Under the pieces are notes generated by a model. That model was not told where the DNA came from, searched no databases, and worked only from the letters and a program-made list of their open reading frames with translations. Shown one piece after another: positions 29,938 through 37,773 of a stretch of DNA of 41,307 bases. Each line of letters begins with the position of its first letter. Positions within the stretch are counted from its first letter, which is position 1. The stretch lies in IMG/VR virus record IMGVR_UViG_3300042922_001443, positions 1-41,307 of that record, one strand, 5' to 3'. This stretch comes from a virus. Both the position numbers and the translations under genes were made by a program.

Positions 29938-31026
29938 TTACCATTCGATTTTTTTCAAGCTACGTACAGAACCTTTTACCGCTCCTACTCGCTCAAGAAT
30001 ACGGATTTTAACGGTATCATTACTAAATCCTGCTTCTGTACTTCTTGCAATAGTAATACCTTTTCTAACACAGAATTTAACAGCCTCTTTCATATTTCCA
30101 ATATAAAACACCATAGTCTTACCAGAAGAAGGAGGGAGCAATGCATCTTCAACATATTTAATAGGCTTACTATGAAAATATTCTACTCCATTAATCTCTG
30201 TGATGAGATTCAGAGGTCTATCATTCTTATCCTTTAAATTCTTTAAGTAAGCATATCCTGTCACATTTGTAAGTGTCACCAGTCCAGCTTTTACACTTGG
30301 TAAAGCTGTATCAATAGCCACTTCAACATCAGCGTATGAAGTTGCTCCAGTTGTTGCAACAGCATTGGTTTTAACAACAGTAAGGATTTTTCCATTTTCC
30401 TTAGCGGTGGCAATGTTAGCAAAGTTTTTGTTTACAAGGCTTTCAATTTCAACTTCGGCATCATCTACCAATTCGGAAGTTAATGTCTGAATTAAACCAA
30501 CTTTTGAAACTGTAAAAGGAACATCTGTGGTAACAAGTGTTCCATCAACAATGTCGTCACCCTCTAAAATATCTGCCATTTCATTTTGATCAAGGTCAAC
30601 AACTGGAATTGTTCCAGAATTTTTAAACACTGGAATGATATCACACATTTCTTTCAAACTTCCAAAACCTTTTTGCAACTCAATTACATTGTTGATGAAC
30701 TGATCTGGAAGAACAGCTGCATTATCTGTAGTCTTAACGGCAGCTCTTTCCTCTGTTGTAGTTTCTTCGCCCATTACCGTCTTGACAATCGCTCTGAACT
30801 CACTCTTATCAGGCAAGTCTTTATTGTCCTTCTTTTGCTTTTGGCTCTCCAATGATCTCTTTTCCTCATCCTCAAGATCTTCTGCTGCCTTAACTAATTT
30901 CTCTAAATCTCTTTTTTCTGCTACAGCTTTTTCAGCCTTATCTGCTTCACCTGCATCTATAAAGCTTCTAATTTCGCCTTTCTTTGCTTCTAACTCATTT
31001 AATAATTCCGCTAGTGTTTTTTTCAT
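29938..31026 (-). CDS. Major capsid protein (HK97 family) with N-terminal scaffold region
   Basis: 362 residues from ATG 31026 with GGATAGGTG upstream. The first ~100 residues are a charged coiled coil (ELEAKKGEIRSFIDAGEADKAEKAVAEKRDLEKL) like the HK97 delta/scaffold part, expected to be cut off by the prohead protease. The HK97 fold follows (LPDQFINNVIELQKGFGSLKEMCDIIPV, and LPPSSGKTMVFYIGNMKEAVKFCVRKG near the end). The gene is bracketed by two terminator-like hairpins. Confidence 0.92.
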   Translation of the reverse strand: MKKTLAELLNELEAKKGEIRSFIDAGEADKAEKAVAEKRDLEKLVKAAEDLEDEEKRSLESQKQKKDNKDLPDKSEFRAIVKTVMGEETTTEERAAVKTTDNAAVLPDQFINNVIELQKGFGSLKEMCDIIPVFKNSGTIPVVDLDQNEMADILEGDDIVDGTLVTTDVPFTVSKVGLIQTLTSELVDDAEVEIESLVNKNFANIATAKENGKILTVVKTNAVATTGATSYADVEVAIDTALPSVKAGLVTLTNVTGYAYLKNLKDKNDRPLNLITEINGVEYFHSKPIKYVEDALLPPSSGKTMVFYIGNMKEAVKFCVRKGITIARSTEAGFSNDTVKIRILERVGAVKGSVRSLKKIEW

Positions 31027-31055
31027 TTTTTCACCTATCCTTTTAATTTTTTGTA

Positions 31056-31082
31056 TAAAAAAAGAGCTATATTTCAAGCTCT
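31056..31082 (-). terminator. Terminator-like hairpin between protease and capsid genes
   Basis: Minus strand: AGAGCT, loop TGAAATAT, AGCTCT, then a T-run (31057-31062). It overlaps the end of the protease gene and precedes the capsid start by 30 bp. It would lower transcription into the capsid gene, or mark an RNA processing point. Confidence 0.6.
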
Positions 31083-31666
31083 AATCTTAATAATTTTAGT
31101 CTCTTTTCTAAATTCTTTCTCATTTCCTCTTCGGTCTTACCTTCCACCCAAACACTTTCAACTGTATCACGGAGAAAACGTTGTTCAATGTTGACCTCTT
31201 CATTATCTCTGGATTCAACAGAGGTTCCATAATAAGCAGGTGTCTTTGTATCATCCAAGACAGAGACTTCTAATAAATCGATATCATCAAGATACCGTCT
31301 TTCTGTGCCATCGTCAGCCTTTCCCCATGATTGCTTATTTTTAATAAAACGAAACGACCAACCCACTAGCCTTTTTGACTTTGCTTTTTCAATCATATCA
31401 GGATCGGTTGTTCTTAATTCTGCATATAAACCTATATTATCTTCACGCAATATCAAGTTGTCTTTTGTAGAACCTATTTTTCTATTCCAGTCATGATTTA
31501 AAAGAGCAGCAATATCTTCTCTTTTTTCTATTGCCTTTTTCCAAGTTCCACTTCGGACCTGCTCTACAAATTCACCGTTAGGTGACGAAATTTTTCTGGA
31601 ATCTCGTTCTACCGCATTTACATATCCTTTAATGAGTACACTGTCAGCTCTTAATTCTACTAGCAT
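31067..31666 (-). CDS. Prohead protease (HK97 family, peptidase U35)
   Basis: 199 residues from ATG 31666 after GGGAGGTG. ALLNHDWNRKIGS holds the conserved His; KRLVGWSFRFIK holds the catalytic Ser. The C-terminus after about 150 is variable (basic coiled coil). Cuts the scaffold part of the capsid protein during maturation. Confidence 0.88.
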   Translation of the reverse strand: MLVELRADSVLIKGYVNAVERDSRKISSPNGEFVEQVRSGTWKKAIEKREDIAALLNHDWNRKIGSTKDNLILREDNIGLYAELRTTDPDMIEKAKSKRLVGWSFRFIKNKQSWGKADDGTERRYLDDIDLLEVSVLDDTKTPAYYGTSVESRDNEEVNIEQRFLRDTVESVWVEGKTEEEMRKNLEKRLKLLRLELEI

Positions 31667-31685
31667 CTTTTCACCTCCCACCCCT

Positions 31686-31967
31686 TTATGTCGTTGCCTG
31701 ATAATTAGATAATTTATCTAATATGCTTTGAGTAATTTTGTCTTGCTTTGTATTAGTTGGAATTTCAGTTCCTCTTTGGTCATACATATCAGCTAGTAAC
31801 TTTTTTTGAAGAAGCTTTGCAAGCTTGACCGCTTTTTCATCTATCTGATAAGCAGTCCCAACGCATGACTCTATATATATTTGGGATATTTCGATTATTT
31901 CAGTTATGTACGTATCATCGTAATCCCCATCGACCCTTAAATATTCCTTCGCTTCAGATTTCTCCAT
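31686..31967 (-). CDS. Head-tail connector protein (gp6-like)
   Basis: 93 residues: EAKEYLRVDGDYDDTYITEIIEISQIYIESCVGTAY is the gp6/Phage_connect_1-type pattern. It forms the ring below the portal. Overlaps the portal gene by 14 bp. Confidence 0.85.
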   Translation of the reverse strand: MEKSEAKEYLRVDGDYDDTYITEIIEISQIYIESCVGTAYQIDEKAVKLAKLLQKKLLADMYDQRGTEIPTNTKQDKITQSILDKLSNYQATT

Positions 31968-33444
31968 TTTCTTCCCCCTTTGTTTTGAGTTCCTTGGGAT
32001 TTCCTAATATCTTCTTTGCCACTTGTTCATCAAATGGAAATGCGGAAGTGATTAAGACAATGGCAGATTCATATTGAAGATGATTTTCTGCTACTGCGGT
32101 TACAATCTCTAATAGACTTTGTATTTGTGCTCCATTTAGACTTATTTGAGCAACCGTACCGCTTGTTTTAACATTAACTGGTATATCCGCAACACGTTCT
32201 CTATTTGGTTCGTTATCCTCTACATTTTCTTCTTTATCCTTTGCATAAGATACCTGGTTATTCATCATTTGTTCTAGAGTAACTTGACCACTTGGGAAGG
32301 TTGTCACATCCTTATCCAGTTTCTCAACACTTACTATTTCTTTTGCTTTATTAAGGCTATAAACACCATTTTTAGTGTAAGTTGTAACAACTTCTGCTTG
32401 CGTTTTTGCATCTAACCTTAACATAACATTTGTATTTGCCCTAACTTTATAACCCTTTGACCTCTCTGCACTTGTTAGAAGTTTCCAATCTCCATCCTGC
32501 TCTATTTGGGTAAAAATAACTTGTAAAGTATCTGAAAGAAACGAAATATTATCTTGTTCATCAGACTTTGCATTCTCTTTTACCTCACCTAACTTAGACA
32601 TTGGAACACCCATTGACCCTGCTATATCTTTCTTTGACATTCCCCTAAGTTCGGCAAATTGCGCATCGGTTAAGGAAAGATTCAAACTAGATACGTTATA
32701 TCCTGCAGGAACAGTGAATATACGGTTGTTATTGCTGTATACCCTGCCAAACTTCTCTTGAACTTTTTTTAGCTCTCCTTCTTCTTTTATATCAGAGGTA
32801 AGCTGTACCACAATTTTATTTGTAAGTCCATTTTGAAATAGTTTGTTTAGATATCCCTGGCTTTTTATGCTAGTATCTAACGATTCATTAAGTATATTTC
32901 GTGTTGCTTTTGCGTATATACCGTCAAGCGTGAAATCCCTAAGAACAAGAATATCGTTTTCAAAGCAACTATCATATTCACCATTAACACCCTGAATATC
33001 GTATAGAACCTTATTACTTTTGGAGGATTTTATCAATCCTGCATCATCTACCGTTATATTCGTTATCCTAACAGGATATAGTCCTTTTATCCTGCTGCCT
33101 TCTCTGTCAATATACATTCCAGCTATTCCATAGTGTTTTGATAATACTACGAGGGTTTTAAAAGCTACAACCGCATTCATATTCGGATTAGGTCTAAGTC
33201 GTATCAGATCATACAAATAGTGATCACTGGCAACAATCTCACCTTTATCAGTTTCTTGTTTTATCTGAAACGGACATTTTGCTATACTCTCACTTATAAT
33301 TCTTAAACAACTGAAATATGTACTTTCACTTAATCCGCTACTTTTTCCAATTGCATTTTCATATCCATTTTCAAAACTATAAATAACTGGCCAGTCGTTT
33401 ATAGTTGTCTCGGTCTCTCGCTTTTCTACCTTATCCCAAAACAT
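31954..33444 (-). CDS. Portal protein (HK97 family)
   Basis: 496 residues. AIGKSSGLSESTYFSCLRIISESIAKCPFQIKQ and HYLYDLIRLRPNPNMNAVVAFKTLV are the HK97-portal signatures; FLSDTLQVIFTQIEQD follows. The C-terminal ~90 residues are Glu-rich. It makes the ring at the vertex through which DNA enters. Confidence 0.92.
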   Translation of the reverse strand: MFWDKVEKRETETTINDWPVIYSFENGYENAIGKSSGLSESTYFSCLRIISESIAKCPFQIKQETDKGEIVASDHYLYDLIRLRPNPNMNAVVAFKTLVVLSKHYGIAGMYIDREGSRIKGLYPVRITNITVDDAGLIKSSKSNKVLYDIQGVNGEYDSCFENDILVLRDFTLDGIYAKATRNILNESLDTSIKSQGYLNKLFQNGLTNKIVVQLTSDIKEEGELKKVQEKFGRVYSNNNRIFTVPAGYNVSSLNLSLTDAQFAELRGMSKKDIAGSMGVPMSKLGEVKENAKSDEQDNISFLSDTLQVIFTQIEQDGDWKLLTSAERSKGYKVRANTNVMLRLDAKTQAEVVTTYTKNGVYSLNKAKEIVSVEKLDKDVTTFPSGQVTLEQMMNNQVSYAKDKEENVEDNEPNRERVADIPVNVKTSGTVAQISLNGAQIQSLLEIVTAVAENHLQYESAIVLITSAFPFDEQVAKKILGNPKELKTKGEENGEI

Positions 33445-33478
33445 ACTGTACCTCCTTCCTGCGTAATTTTATTATTCT

Positions 33479-33739
33479 TTAAGCAAGAGAGGATTCTATC
33501 CATGCAAAGTCATTGCCACTTACCGCACCAACAATTTTTATACCTTTAGCTTTCTTCAATGTAAGGTCCTCTTCATACGCACCTTGATAATACTCTAATT
33601 TCGGTTTAAAGTTTTCAGATGGGTTAATAATAATCTCTGGCTTTTCACTTCCCTTAGTCTCAATCTTTACTGCTATGTATTTGTGCTTATTTGTAACTGC
33701 TGCCTCAAACACATTTTCTAAGTTCTTCATTGTAAACAT
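33479..33739 (-). CDS. Small phage protein between terminase and portal (86 aa)
   Basis: Starts at ATG 33739, seven bases after GAGGG; the ATG at 33745 is too close. MKNLENVFEAAVTNKHKYIAVKIETKGSEKPEIIIN, then a beta part ending FAWIESSLA. Similar small genes lie here in many clostridial phages; function unknown. Confidence 0.65.
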   Translation of the reverse strand: MFTMKNLENVFEAAVTNKHKYIAVKIETKGSEKPEIIINPSENFKPKLEYYQGAYEEDLTLKKAKGIKIVGAVSGNDFAWIESSLA

Positions 33740-33760
33740 TTTCATACCCTCATACTTTCT

Positions 33761-33946
33761 TTATTTTATTGCTATTAAATAACTTATTACCAGCAGAAAA
33801 ACTGCTAATATATACATTGCAACATACTCATTTAGTCTATATGTCGTAAAAAAGATAATAAAAAAAGAAATCATTGTAAGCAAATCTGCTTTAAATAATT
33901 TCCACGAAAACTTTCCCTTTATTTTTAAAATTTTAATAACAATCAC
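33761..33946 (-). CDS. Small two-helix membrane protein (61 aa)
   Basis: Two hydrophobic helices (TMISFFIIFFTTYRL and VAMYILAVFLLVISYLIAI). The start is not clear: GTG 33946 lies within the likely ribosome site AAGGAG, and no ATG follows nearby. It is in the late operon between TerL and portal. Function unknown. Confidence 0.45.
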   Translation of the reverse strand: MIVIKILKIKGKFSWKLFKADLLTMISFFIIFFTTYRLNEYVAMYILAVFLLVISYLIAIK

Positions 33947-33949
33947 TCC

Positions 33950-35632
33950 TTACCAATCCATCGTATCAAGGATATCTATAGCATTATAATCATTACCCTC
34001 ATCGATTAATTCTGTGTATCCGAACACTAAAACAACTACCATATCGATTCTTTGCTTATTTTTATCTTCTTTGTTTAGCATTTCATCATCTGCCTTGCCC
34101 TTACTTGTAGTGGCATTTCTCATATTCCAGTCAAGCAACTCATTTTTTTCATAAATAACTTGATTATCATATACTTTCTTACGAAACTCTTTTGTAGCAG
34201 GTGAAAGATTCGTGTAGGTTTGTTTGAGTAGAACCACCTCATAGTCATTACCAAGTCTACCCATCATTTCTTTTGCATTCATAGGATCTGTTACAATTGT
34301 TTTTATTGTACAATTAAATGTTTCCTCGATACTACGAACGTACTCCTCAACTTTTTCGTAATCTACCGTCATACCTGGATGGATATCGCAATAACCTAAT
34401 TCAGCATATTTTCGATAGTCAATATTTTCTCTTCGCTTAGACAATGATTCTTCTGGAAGAAAACCATGTGACTTACAATAAATCTTACCATCTTTCTTTT
34501 TACACGTAATTCCAACTGCTGTTAAATCTGTAGTAACTGATAAATCTATACTAACAATTACTTCCTCACCTTCAAAGTCAACTTTATCAGCCTTACATTT
34601 CTTCCAATACTCGATATCGATATACTTGTTTAGTTCATTCGTCTCTAAGAAGATGTTAAAATTTTTCGTGAATAATTCTTCCTGCTCCGTGGTTTTAATC
34701 CTTGCAGTTTCCCTATCTTCTCGAATTTCTTTGTAATTTTCTTCTACTCGTAATGGATTGGCTTTATATAGTCCGTAATCTACCCACGCTTCTTCCCGAC
34801 TACAGTAATATATTAATGAGAATACCCTTGGATTTGTAACCGTACCATCTAAACAGGCACGTTCATATATTAGTTCGTCTAACATAATGGAATCGGATTC
34901 TGCATAAGCAGTGGTCGTTCTTATCATGATTGGATTTTTTACAGATAACTGTCCTTTTCTCATAGCCTGGATATTATCGTTTTTAGTAAAGGCTCCAACC
35001 TCATCACAGCATACACATGCTGGACGAATTGAATTATTTTTATTTGCTTTACTTGTTCTTGGTACATAGAAACTATTAGTAATAGTACACTTGATTTTTC
35101 CTATGTCACTTTGGGATACAAAAAAATGCTTGCTTAATATTGGACTGGCTTCTATGATCTGGGCGATTGCTTTCCGTAATTCTTTCGCTAAGTCTCTGTC
35201 AATACAAATCGAATAAAACTCACTATGTTTTTGTTCTGTCAGCATTAAAATCAAGAATATTACAGCTACTAAAAATGTCTTTGCATTCTTTCTCGGAATA
35301 AAGAGGTTTATATCCCTATATCTGAATTTATTTACATCAGACTTATATCTCCATCCAAACAGAGCACATAAGAACAATGCTTGAAATCCTGCTAATCCAT
35401 ATAACACACACTGTCCAGCTACAAAACCAGTTGCATAATTCATGAGTTTTAATATCTTATTGACTACTTCTAATTTCTTCTCACTAAAGCAAAATTCAAA
35501 GTTATCCACGTATTGATTAAATTTATAATCAGCCATGAACGATTTACATTGCTGCTTAACCTCATCGGTGGTTATTTCATTGCCATTTGCAACATCTTCA
35601 CAATATCTAAGGGCTTTCTCCAATAAAACCAT
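33950..35632 (-). CDS. Terminase large subunit
   Basis: 560 residues. ATPase: deviant Walker A PRKNAKT (113-119), Walker B VCCDEVG (D210, E211). Nuclease: VSIDLSVTTDLTAVG (first Asp), IVTDPMNAKE, and a late Asp-rich helix (NKQRIDMVVVLVFGY). It packages DNA and cuts it. Start ATG overlaps the TerS stop (TAATG). Confidence 0.92.
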   Translation of the reverse strand: MVLLEKALRYCEDVANGNEITTDEVKQQCKSFMADYKFNQYVDNFEFCFSEKKLEVVNKILKLMNYATGFVAGQCVLYGLAGFQALFLCALFGWRYKSDVNKFRYRDINLFIPRKNAKTFLVAVIFLILMLTEQKHSEFYSICIDRDLAKELRKAIAQIIEASPILSKHFFVSQSDIGKIKCTITNSFYVPRTSKANKNNSIRPACVCCDEVGAFTKNDNIQAMRKGQLSVKNPIMIRTTTAYAESDSIMLDELIYERACLDGTVTNPRVFSLIYYCSREEAWVDYGLYKANPLRVEENYKEIREDRETARIKTTEQEELFTKNFNIFLETNELNKYIDIEYWKKCKADKVDFEGEEVIVSIDLSVTTDLTAVGITCKKKDGKIYCKSHGFLPEESLSKRRENIDYRKYAELGYCDIHPGMTVDYEKVEEYVRSIEETFNCTIKTIVTDPMNAKEMMGRLGNDYEVVLLKQTYTNLSPATKEFRKKVYDNQVIYEKNELLDWNMRNATTSKGKADDEMLNKEDKNKQRIDMVVVLVFGYTELIDEGNDYNAIDILDTMDW

Positions 35633-36096
35633 TAATCATCACCACTTAACGCTTTTATTAACTCATCAGTTCTGGTTTCTTTCTCTGTAATTATGATTGA
35701 TGCAAGTGCTGCACGATCTTTTGGACTCAAACCTATTTTTGCGGAAAACTTATCATAAATTTTAGAATGTCTTTCATAGGCTTTGGATGCTTCGCTTTCT
35801 TTCCCTTCAATAGTGAAAAGTCCTTGTCTATGTATCACGCTTGAACTTGTCTTCATACAATCAAGTGACTCTGCTACAATCTTTACAGTAAATACATCAG
35901 CACTACTTAAGAAGCCTTTGGGTAGTAGCTTAATTATCTCCTTATAGATTAGTTTACCATTAGCACTTAAATCCGCTGGAGGTGTGGTCGATATTTTTTT
36001 TGTTCCTTTTAGTTTCTTTTCTGTTTCCTTACGATTTCTTATCTCTTCATTGCTCGTATGACCTGTTCTAAACTCCGCTGGCTTTATATTTGCCAT
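35632..36096 (-). CDS. Terminase small subunit (P27 family)
   Basis: 154 residues. ADLSANGKLIYKEIIKLLPKGFLSSADVFTVKIVAESLDC and KIYDKFSAKIGLSPKDRAAL are typical of P27-type TerS. It recognises the phage DNA start site; the likely cos region is just upstream. GGTGGTG ribosome site. Confidence 0.85.
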   Translation of the reverse strand: MANIKPAEFRTGHTSNEEIRNRKETEKKLKGTKKISTTPPADLSANGKLIYKEIIKLLPKGFLSSADVFTVKIVAESLDCMKTSSSVIHRQGLFTIEGKESEASKAYERHSKIYDKFSAKIGLSPKDRAALASIIITEKETRTDELIKALSGDD

Positions 36097-36149
36097 TTTT
36101 TATCACCACCTTTTTGCTTATATTCGAATTTCTGAAAATGGGAATATTT

Positions 36150-36219
36150 ACGACTGGTTGATCGCTTGCGGTGTTGAGTGATTAGATGTAACTTTTTGAC
36201 CCTCCCCCCGGGTATGCGA
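36150..36219. other. Candidate cos region
   Basis: The 123-bp gap between the HNH gene and terS holds TTTTTGACCCTCCCCCCGGG (36193-36212), the only GC-rich run nearby, and flanking short repeats. P27/HK97-type phages with an HNH gene before terS usually carry cos here. The exact overhang cannot be read from the sequence. Confidence 0.45.
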
Positions 36220-36657
36220 CTAATAAAATTCCTCTTCAAACCTATGTAAAATACTCATCAACTCCGCTTGTATTGCTTTCTTCTTCCTGGTGCTTTGATT
36301 CATCTGTGCATGTAGCTTATTATGGTTAGATTGTGTTAAACCCATAATATTGTAAATATCTAACCATACATCTTTACTTTCTTTTACCTCAATTACATGA
36401 TGATATACTTCAGCTTGAACAATATTACCTTTACTCCACTCTAATAAATCCAAATTGAATTGATGTCTTGCTACAGTTGCTCTACATAACTCCCATTCTT
36501 TGGATTGGTAGAAGTCAACTCTTTCCTTTTCGTCTTCATACAATACCCTACGTTTCTGATAATCTTTATAGTTATCAAGACGTTTTTGAATCTCACACGC
36601 ACATTTAGTGTATTGAGGTACTTTCTTCCCACATACCGTACATTTTCTAACAATCAC
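36220..36657 (-). CDS. HNH endonuclease next to terminase
   Basis: 145 residues from GTG 36657. A CX2C zinc pair at the start (CTVCGK...CACE), then FYQSKEWELCRATVARHQFNLDL, AEVYHHVIEVKES and QSNHNKLH, the HNH pattern. Phage HNH proteins in this place work with terminase at cos cleavage (established for HK97). Confidence 0.85.
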   Translation of the reverse strand: MIVRKCTVCGKKVPQYTKCACEIQKRLDNYKDYQKRRVLYEDEKERVDFYQSKEWELCRATVARHQFNLDLLEWSKGNIVQAEVYHHVIEVKESKDVWLDIYNIMGLTQSNHNKLHAQMNQSTRKKKAIQAELMSILHRFEEEFY

Positions 36658-36947
36658 TTATCCAATCTGCCACCTCATTTCTTTTACTTACTATCATCGA
36701 GTATTTCCGTGACAAATTAAAAAGACAAACGTTATTGAAAACCATAGGAAATTACAGTGGATTTTCATTGTATTTGACATACTGTATACACCTATTTGAA
36801 TTTGTCATATCTTATAATTGTGTAAAATTGCATTTTTTTTATTTCTTCTATATAACCCAGATAAATTTAGTAAGTGTTATTTTACAATTGCTTAATATGT
36901 CAAATATAAAGGCATAAAAAAAATGCAAACGCTGATTCATGTGTAAA
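36658..36947. other. 290-bp gene-free region with an 11-bp inverted repeat
   Basis: A/T-rich region without a supported gene. It holds TATTTGACATA (36770-36780) and its exact reverse complement TATGTCAAATA (36896-36906), 115 bp apart. Each copy contains TTGACA. It lies between the HNH gene and the small tyrosine recombinase gene, so it may hold a late promoter or a recombination target. Confidence 0.45.
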
Positions 36948-37499
36948 TTAGGGTTTAAAGCTTAACTTTTTAATAGTCGAATCTTTTATGTCTTGATTAA
37001 TGCCTATATACCTAAGCGTAACTGATATATCGCTATGGTTTAAAATTTCTTTTATTGTAACTGCATCATGTGTCTGTTGATACATATGATAGCCAAATGT
37101 TTTGCGAAGTGTATGGGTTCCTATAGCATACAGATGAAAAGCTTCAGCAGCATCAGCAAGAACATTATAAGCTTGCTGTCTTGTAATTGGCATATTTTTA
37201 CCTTTTCTTGACCTGAATAGATACTCATTATCTTTCTTCCCAGTAACAAATTCTTTTAGGATGGGTTTTAACTCACTATTTATCGGGAACCTCTTTTCCT
37301 TTCTTGTTTTCTGTTCCCTCATAGTAATATAGCTTTTGTCTTTCACATCTCTTATTTTAAATTTTAGGATGTCAGATATTCGTAATCCTGAATAGATACC
37401 GAACATAAACATAACATAATCGCGATCACTTTTTTCTTTTAGATATTCAGCTATATCGAATATCATATTTTTATCTCTGATAGGTTCAACTGTATTCAT
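36948..37499 (-). CDS. Small tyrosine recombinase (catalytic domain only)
   Basis: 183 residues from ATG 37499, eight bases after GAGGAGG. All catalytic residues are present: R40 (SGLRISD), H129 and R132 (GTHTLRKTFGY), H155 (LNHSD), Y164 (LRYIG). The N-terminal core-binding domain is missing, so it is similar in size to FimB/FimE. Such genes often lie just upstream of terminase in Firmicutes phages; their target is mostly unknown. Preceded by an iteron-containing promoter region and a terminator-like leader. Confidence 0.85.
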   Translation of the reverse strand: MNTVEPIRDKNMIFDIAEYLKEKSDRDYVMFMFGIYSGLRISDILKFKIRDVKDKSYITMREQKTRKEKRFPINSELKPILKEFVTGKKDNEYLFRSRKGKNMPITRQQAYNVLADAAEAFHLYAIGTHTLRKTFGYHMYQQTHDAVTIKEILNHSDISVTLRYIGINQDIKDSTIKKLSFKP

Positions 37500-37518
37500 A
37501 TTAATCACCTCCTCATAA

Positions 37519-37562
37519 CAAAAACAGGACAGCCATCCAATAAGAATTGATTTACTGCCCTG
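37519..37562 (-). terminator. Terminator-like leader hairpin before the small recombinase
   Basis: Minus strand: CAGGGCAG (37555-37562) and CTGTCCTG (37525-37532), one wobble pair, then TTTTTG. It lies between the promoter (-10 at 37587) and the gene start at 37499, so it may act as an attenuator. Confidence 0.5.
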
Positions 37563-37586
37563 CAGATATAATTTTAACTAATACTG

Positions 37587-37592
37587 ATTATA
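37587..37592 (-). promoter_or_regulatory. -10 element of the small recombinase promoter
   Basis: Minus strand TGTGCTATAAT: TATAAT at 37587-37592. A -35 is not clear; its place is within the iterons (37601-37656). The iterons therefore probably regulate this promoter. Confidence 0.5.
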
Positions 37593-37600
37593 GCACACTT

Positions 37601-37656
37601 AACACGACAAAAACACGACATAAAACACGACATAAAACACGACATGAAACACGACA
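37601..37656. repeat. Five 12-bp iterons (AACACGACA)
   Basis: AACACGACA at 37601, 37612, 37624, 37636 and 37648, spaced 11, 12, 12 and 12 bp. All in the same direction. They lie between the two recombinase genes, just upstream of the small recombinase -10. May be arm-type binding sites or an operator. Confidence 0.8.
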
Positions 37657-37690
37657 TTTTAAAAATGAAGAAATACTGGATTTATCTGGC

Positions 37691-37713
37691 TTAAACCCCT
37701 GTTAAGGGTTTAA
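37691..37713. repeat. Inverted repeat after the integrase gene
   Basis: TTAAACCC, 7 bp, GGGTTTAA. It lies about 60 bp downstream of the integrase stop and might help end its transcript, but has no T-tract on the minus strand. Confidence 0.35.
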
Positions 37714-37773
37714 CAATGCCTATTTTTTTTCGTAGAATTTTCGTAACGAAAAAATAACTTTTTTTGAATTAAA

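Noticed and set aside
37601-37656. Five short repeats as a CRISPR array
   Set aside because: Units are 9-12 bp with 2-3 bp between; there is no spacer, and they sit at a promoter.
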